Origin: JALONO01 sp038209965
GTDB taxonomy: Bacteria > Bacteroidota > Bacteroidia > Cytophagales > Thermoflexibacteraceae
Direction of reading: 5' to 3'
Assembly: GCA_038209965.1 (NCBI GenBank)
Contig: JBBQXF010000140.1
Location: 1 to 11,260, forward strand
DNA: 11,260 nucleotides
Each line of letters opens with the position of its first letter. Within the stretch, counting starts at the first letter, position 1. Shown here in pieces: positions 7,418 to 11,260 of the stretch. The position numbers and the translations under genes are program-made. A model generated the notes under the pieces. That model was not told the origin of the DNA. It was given only the letters and a program-made list of their open reading frames with translations, and did not search any database.

Positions 7418-8509
7418 ATGAAATTCTCGGTTCGCAAACTGATTTTTGTCCTACTTGCTCTTGTTTTTGCCCTCGGCATTTTTTGGCGTTTGGGCTATTT
7501 TTCCAGCGAAGAAGAAAAAAACAAAGCAGCAGGCAGCCCCATGCCCGGTCCAGGCGGAAAAAGCGACCCGCCGCAGGCTATCAAGGTTTATGTGGTCAAA
7601 AACGAAGTGCTGGAGGACAGGATCAGTTCGGTGGGCACAGTGATCCCCAATGAAGAAGTGGACCTAAAATGCGAGATTTCGGGCAAAATCATCAAGATTC
7701 ATTTCACGGAGGGTGCAGTAGTGAGCAAGGGCCAGTTGCTCCTCACCCTCAACGACGCCGATCTGCAAGCCAATCTCAAAAAAGTCACTATCCAAAAAGT
7801 GCTGCTCGAAAAGCGCAAGCTCCGCGATGAGAAATTATTTGCCCGGCAGGGGGTGAGCGAAGAGGAGATGGAAACGCTCAACGCCCAACTGAGCGCCCAA
7901 AACGCCGAGCTGGAAGTCGTGCAGTCCCAGATCGACAAAACCCGCCTGCTGGCCCCCTTCAGTGGGCAGATCGGCCTGCGATACGTGAGCGAGGGCAGCT
8001 ATGTGACCCCTACGGTCAAAATAGCCGATCTGATCGACCTGAGCCAAGTCAAAGTGGATTTCTCGGTCCCCGAAAAGTACATGACCGTGATGCGCAAGGG
8101 GCTGCGCATCAGTTTCACCGTGGCTGGTGGCCAGCGCGAGTACTTGGGCGAGGTGTATGCCATTGAGCCCAAAGTAGAGCAGGCCACCCGCACCATCCAG
8201 ATCCGGGCCATCAGCCGCAACACCGAACACGAGATTTTGCCCGGGGCGTTTGCCACGGTCAAAATTATTTTGCAAAAAATTGACAATGCTTTCATGATTC
8301 CCACGCAAGCCCTGATCCCGGAAATGGACAAGAAGAAGGTCTATGTGCTCAAGCAAGGCAAGGCCACCCCGATGGAAGTGAGCACTGGCACCCGCACCGA
8401 ATCGCGGATCCACATCACCGAGGGCCTTCATTTGGGCGATACCGTCATCACTTCGGGCATTCTCCAGATCCGCCCGGGCGCGAATGTCAAAGTGACCGAA
8501 GTAGAATAA
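7418..8509 (+). CDS. RND-type efflux periplasmic adaptor (membrane fusion protein)
   Basis: From the ATG at 7418 the protein has 363 residues and starts with a membrane anchor (MKFSVRKLIFVLLALVFALG). There is no lipobox cysteine, so it is probably anchored by an uncleaved helix. Then follow a charged linker and half of a lipoyl/barrel-sandwich domain at ~69-113 (SVGTVIPNEEVDLKCEISG). A coiled-coil hairpin spans ~115-175, and the second lipoyl half starts near TRLLAPFSGQIG at ~175-186. A beta-barrel and membrane-proximal domain follow, including EQATRTIQIRA and LPGAFATVKI. Such adaptors link an inner-membrane RND transporter to an outer-membrane channel for drug, metal or lipid export. Frame-compatible upstream starts such as 7367 lack a signal and are not preferred. 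The gene begins 64 bp after meaB and ends 43 bp before fabF. Unusually, no RND pump or TolC-like gene follows. Confidence 0.9.
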   Translation: MKFSVRKLIFVLLALVFALGIFWRLGYFSSEEEKNKAAGSPMPGPGGKSDPPQAIKVYVVKNEVLEDRISSVGTVIPNEEVDLKCEISGKIIKIHFTEGAVVSKGQLLLTLNDADLQANLKKVTIQKVLLEKRKLRDEKLFARQGVSEEEMETLNAQLSAQNAELEVVQSQIDKTRLLAPFSGQIGLRYVSEGSYVTPTVKIADLIDLSQVKVDFSVPEKYMTVMRKGLRISFTVAGGQREYLGEVYAIEPKVEQATRTIQIRAISRNTEHEILPGAFATVKIILQKIDNAFMIPTQALIPEMDKKKVYVLKQGKATPMEVSTGTRTESRIHITEGLHLGDTVITSGILQIRPGANVKVTEVE

Positions 8510-8552
8510 GTTTTCAGATTGTTTTTCAATTGCCGATTATATTGTTCCATTT

Positions 8553-9812
8553 ATGCAAATTACCCTAAAACGAGTAGTGGTCACTGGCTTAGGCACTGTA
8601 AATCCACTGGGCAACGATTTGCCAACTTTCTATCAAAACCTCCGGCAAGGCCAAAGCGGCGCTGGTCCCATCACCAAGTTTGATGCCAGCCACTTCAAGG
8701 CCCAATTTGCCTGCGAGGTCAAAAACTTTGATGTCCTTCAGTACATGGACAAAAAAGAATCGCGCAAAATGGATTCTTTTTGCCACTATGCCCTTGCTGC
8801 CACCGATGAGTGCATTCGTGACAGCGGGCTCAACTTGGACACCGTTGACAAGAACCGGGTCGGGGTCATCTTGGCCTCGGGCATGGGCGGGATGCAAGCC
8901 TTCGAGGACGATGTGCTCAACTATGCCCAGACCCGGCCGGTGCCGCGCTACAGCCCCTTTTTTGTGCCCAGGGTCATCACCGACATTGCGCCGGGCCATA
9001 TTTCGATCAAATATGGTTTCCGGGGCATCAATTTTACCACCGTATCGGCTTGCGCGTCTTCTACCAACGCCATTGCCGATGCGTTCACCTACCTCCGCTT
9101 GGGCAGGGCCAATATTATTATCACTGGCGGGGCCGAAGCGGCCATCACCCAGTCGGGCGTGGGCGGGTTCACGGCCATGAAGGCCATGTCGGAGCGCAAC
9201 GACAGCCCCACTACCGCCTCGCGCCCGTTTGACCGCGACCGTGACGGTTTTGTGATCGGCGAAGGAGCCGGCGTGCTGATGCTCGAGACCTTGGAACACG
9301 CCCTTGCCCGGGGCGCAAAAATCTACGCCGAAGTGGTAGGGTGCGGGTTTGCGGCCGATGCCTACCACCTCACAGGTACACACCCCGAGGGTTTGGGTGC
9401 CCAGTTGGCCATGCGCGACGCACTGGACGATGCCCGTATGCAGCCCTCCGAGGTTGATTATCTGAACGTTCATGCCACTTCCACTCCCATGGGTGACATC
9501 AGCGAGGCCAAAGCGGTGGCCGCCGTCTTTGCCGGACATTTGGACAAACTGGCCATTAGCGCCACCAAGTCCATGACCGGCCACTTGCTGGGCGCGGCCG
9601 GGGCCATTGAGGCCATTGCTTCCATCTTGGCCATCAGGCACAGCTTCATCCCGCCGACGATCAACTTTGCCCACTTGGACGAGCAGATCAGCCCGGCCCT
9701 GCGGATCACGCCCAACCATGCGGTTGACCAACCAGTCAATGTGGCCATGAGCAATACCTTTGGGTTTGGCGGGCATATTGCGGTGTCAATGTTCAAAAAA
9801 TTTGGCGAATAG
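8553..9812 (+). CDS. fabF: 3-oxoacyl-ACP synthase II (KAS II)
   Basis: The 419-residue protein is a full-length KAS II, condensing malonyl-ACP with acyl-ACP in cytoplasmic type II fatty-acid elongation. The Cys-His-His triad is visible: Cys167 in VSACASSTNA, His307 in NVHATSTPMGD and His344 in KSMTGHLLGAAG, with conserved Lys339 beside it. It starts KRVVVTGLGTVNPLG, the usual KAS N-terminus, and ends with the expected SNTFGFGGHIA loop. These features separate it from chain-length factors, which lack the cysteine, and from FabB by the overall pattern. In many Bacteroidota a fabF sits between acpP and rnc; this one is instead between an efflux adaptor and a patatin gene, which suggests an additional paralogue. 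It lies 43 bp after the adaptor and 46 bp before the patatin gene, consistent with co-transcription. Catalytic competence is well supported; a specialised substrate is only a possibility. Confidence 0.94.
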   Translation: MQITLKRVVVTGLGTVNPLGNDLPTFYQNLRQGQSGAGPITKFDASHFKAQFACEVKNFDVLQYMDKKESRKMDSFCHYALAATDECIRDSGLNLDTVDKNRVGVILASGMGGMQAFEDDVLNYAQTRPVPRYSPFFVPRVITDIAPGHISIKYGFRGINFTTVSACASSTNAIADAFTYLRLGRANIIITGGAEAAITQSGVGGFTAMKAMSERNDSPTTASRPFDRDRDGFVIGEGAGVLMLETLEHALARGAKIYAEVVGCGFAADAYHLTGTHPEGLGAQLAMRDALDDARMQPSEVDYLNVHATSTPMGDISEAKAVAAVFAGHLDKLAISATKSMTGHLLGAAGAIEAIASILAIRHSFIPPTINFAHLDEQISPALRITPNHAVDQPVNVAMSNTFGFGGHIAVSMFKKFGE

Positions 9813-9858
9813 AACCGATCAGGGGTAATTTTAACCAAACAACCATCGGCTACACAGC

Positions 9859-10620
9859 ATGAAAATCGGTTTAGTGCTCTCCGGCGGTGGCGCACGGGGC
9901 ATCACCCACTTGGGCGCATTGCAGGCATTTGATGAGCTTGGCGTGCGCCCAAGTGCCATTTCGGGAACCAGCGCGGGGGCCATCGTAGGGGCACTTTACG
10001 CCGCTGGCCACGCCCCCAAGGAGATCCTCCGCCTGCTCATCCAGACCAGCTTTTTCAAGATCCTGAGCTTGTCGTCCAAGTTTACGGGCCTGCTCCGCAT
10101 GGAAAGCACCGAAAAAGCCTACCGCCAATTTTTGCCCGAAGATAACTTTGCCCAACTTTCCATCCCCCTGTATGTGTGCGCCACCGATCTGGGTCGGGGC
10201 GAATCGGTCTATTTTTCCCAAGGCGAGTTGATCAAGCCTTTGCAAGCCTCCTCGTGCATTCCCTTTTTGTTTGCCCCAGTGAGCATTGATGGCAAGTTTT
10301 ACGTTGATGGCGGTATTTTAAACAATTTGCCAGTAGAGCCGCTGCTGGGCCAGTGCGATTATTTGATCGGGGTTCACTCTAATGCGGTGGCCGAACTCAA
10401 GGTGTCCAGCCTGCGCGATGTGCTGGAACGCACTTTCCTACTGGCCGTCAATGCCAACATTGAGCACCGGAAAACCAAGTGCGATCTCTTCATTGAACCA
10501 CCCAAAATGGCCGATTACAAAGCATTTGATGTCAATAAGGCCAACGAGATCTTTGCCATCGGCTACGAATACACCCTGGCCACCCTGCGCGAATGGCAGC
10601 CTGCCGGATCCGGGCATTAA
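9859..10620 (+). CDS. Patatin-like phospholipase/lipid acyl hydrolase
   Basis: This 253-residue protein is a compact bacterial patatin of the RssA/YchK size class. It has the glycine-rich oxyanion loop SGGGARG at 8-14, the nucleophile Ser38 in GTSAG at 36-40, and the catalytic Asp150 in DGG at 150-152, so the Ser-Asp dyad is intact. No signal peptide or transmembrane segment is visible, so it is probably cytoplasmic or peripheral at the inner membrane. Patatin domains release fatty acids from phospholipids or other lipid esters. Its position 46 bp after fabF suggests a link to fatty-acid or membrane-lipid turnover, which is inference. There is no CBASS nucleotidyltransferase nearby, so a CapV-like defence role is not supported. 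Its TAA stop overlaps the stop codon of a convergent minus-strand gene. Confidence 0.92.
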   Translation: MKIGLVLSGGGARGITHLGALQAFDELGVRPSAISGTSAGAIVGALYAAGHAPKEILRLLIQTSFFKILSLSSKFTGLLRMESTEKAYRQFLPEDNFAQLSIPLYVCATDLGRGESVYFSQGELIKPLQASSCIPFLFAPVSIDGKFYVDGGILNNLPVEPLLGQCDYLIGVHSNAVAELKVSSLRDVLERTFLLAVNANIEHRKTKCDLFIEPPKMADYKAFDVNKANEIFAIGYEYTLATLREWQPAGSGH

Positions 10621-11144
10621 GGGCATTGTTTGTGGTTTTCTTCAAATAATTGTACACCATAGGTTTCCAAAAAATCTATAGCTAAATCTGAGATGCTTGT
10701 GTTCTTATTTGGATAGTGAAGAGGTGTACATACAAAAGCTTCAATAACGTATCCTTGAATCTTGAACAGCCCGACGATACCTAATGTGTCTTTAAGGAAA
10801 CAAATGGTATCTTTGATCTGATCAACCGCTTTTTCTCTGTTTTCTTTAATGGATTTTGGACTAGCAGTCAAAATTGAATTAAGCTTAAATTCTATAAAAC
10901 CTAAGTAATTTTCGTATCCAAACGCACAATCACACTTTTTAGGGTAAGCAATCGAGAGTGGTTTATCTTTAACAAAGCAACCATCAATTGCCCAAAGAAA
11001 TATTTTTTTTTGAACGTTGCTTATTATTTTGAAGCAATTTTGGTTGGCGTAATCCTCATCAACTGGTATGACAAATACACACTGTCCCTGAACTTTGCTG
11101 TCTTCAATGTAAATATGGGGTAACTGTTTAGGTGCTCTAATTAT
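10617..11144 (-). CDS. PD-(D/E)xK nuclease-like hypothetical protein, start codon unclear (possible pseudogene)
   Basis: The minus strand has an open frame of 175 codons from 11144 to the TAA at 10619-10617. The first usual start codon in it is only a TTG at 10871, which would discard more than half. The upstream part is clearly protein-like (QCVFVIPVDEDYANQ, KKIFLWAIDG) and holds the best motif: Asp72 in KKCDCAF followed by Glu85 and Lys87 in GFIEFKLN. That D-x12-ExK spacing fits the PD-(D/E)xK nuclease fold, followed by a basic/amphipathic helix (ENREKAVDQIKDTI). No specific family is recognised. The gene is much more AT-rich than its neighbours, suggesting acquisition. An ATG at 11148-11146 is one base out of frame (it reads M-N-N-stop), so a single extra T would explain the lost start; a rare ATA/ATT start is the other option. 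The gene begins at the edge of an 18-bp palindrome. Confidence 0.6.
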   Translation of the reverse strand: MIRAPKQLPHIYIEDSKVQGQCVFVIPVDEDYANQNCFKIISNVQKKIFLWAIDGCFVKDKPLSIAYPKKCDCAFGYENYLGFIEFKLNSILTASPKSIKENREKAVDQIKDTICFLKDTLGIVGLFKIQGYVIEAFVCTPLHYPNKNTSISDLAIDFLETYGVQLFEENHKQCP

Positions 11145-11181
11145 TCATAACTAATTGAAAATAAATTAGTTATGAATAATT
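11139..11181. repeat. Perfect 18-bp inverted repeat with 7-nt loop
   Basis: AATTATTCATAACTAATT at 11139-11156 is the exact reverse complement of 11164-11181, separated by GAAAATA. Complementarity stops immediately on both sides. On the minus strand the repeat ends just before the AGA codon (11138-11136) of the nuclease-like reading frame, and it contains the out-of-frame ATG at 11148-11146. It could be an operator, a transcript-end hairpin (AT-only stems are weak), a small mobile-element scar, or an inversion product. Confidence 0.75.
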
Positions 11182-11260
11182 GGCTTGATTTTAAATAAAT
11201 TACTTATTTCTATAATTATTTGATTATCAGTAATTTAAGTTAATTTGCGTACCCGTTTAA
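11182..11260. other. AT-rich right edge, nothing recognised
   Basis: The last 79 bases are strongly AT-rich. I see no open frame, no exact TAnnTTTG element on either strand, and no tRNA-like structure. Confidence 0.5.

Noticed and set aside
8589..9776. Long minus-strand open frame (395 codons) opposite fabF
   Set aside because: It is a shadow of the GC-rich fabF codons, with no family motif, and fabF itself is certain.
9859..10620. Patatin as a CBASS CapV-type effector with the adjacent nuclease-like gene as part of a defence island
   Set aside because: No CD-NTase, Cap2/Cap3 or other sensor gene is present, the patatin is tightly linked to fabF instead, and the neighbour is convergent and probably broken.

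Overview
The window most likely comes from a member of the Bacteroidota, probably a Cytophagales- or Saprospiria-like lineage. Four signs support this. There is a large secreted protein with a type IX secretion (T9SS) C-terminal sorting domain and lineage-typical Ig-like modules. There is a DUF2490-like outer-membrane protein. Start codons lack Shine-Dalgarno sequences. One site fits the Bacteroidota -33/-7 promoter form (TTTG / TAnnTTTG). Coding DNA is moderately GC-rich, while the spacers and the last 650 bases are clearly AT-rich.

Layout, left to right. Positions 1 to about 195 hold a very GC-rich, minus-strand fragment of a glycogen branching enzyme (GlgB). It stops abruptly where a plus-strand Ig-like module begins. 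This looks like a rearrangement or an assembly chimera. The large secreted protein (Ig-like repeats, CE1-type esterase, beta-rich region, T9SS tail) then runs to 2910, and its true N-terminus is missing. A spacer of about 940 bp follows, with a 59-bp imperfect palindrome and a very AT-rich stretch. Next come yicC (3851-4729) and a DUF2490-like outer-membrane protein (4808-5617). A second spacer of about 740 bp carries a small GC-rich island with three hairpins. From 6355 to 10620 four plus-strand genes lie 43-64 bp apart and may form one transcription unit: meaB (B12-dependent mutase chaperone GTPase), an RND-type periplasmic adaptor with no pump beside it, fabF (beta-ketoacyl-ACP synthase II) and a patatin-like lipid hydrolase. 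Finally, an AT-rich minus-strand gene (10617 to about 11144) converges on the patatin gene and shares the TTAA of its stop codon. It carries a D-x12-ExK signature like PD-(D/E)xK nucleases, lacks a normal start codon, and begins exactly at the edge of a perfect 18-bp inverted repeat.

Most of the window is chromosomal housekeeping and envelope/lipid genes: fatty-acid elongation, lipid hydrolysis, efflux or export, and a mutase chaperone. I see no complete defence system, CRISPR array, transposase, tRNA or rRNA. The two places most worth a second look are the GlgB/Ig-like junction at the left edge and the startless nuclease-like gene with its abutting palindrome at the right edge.
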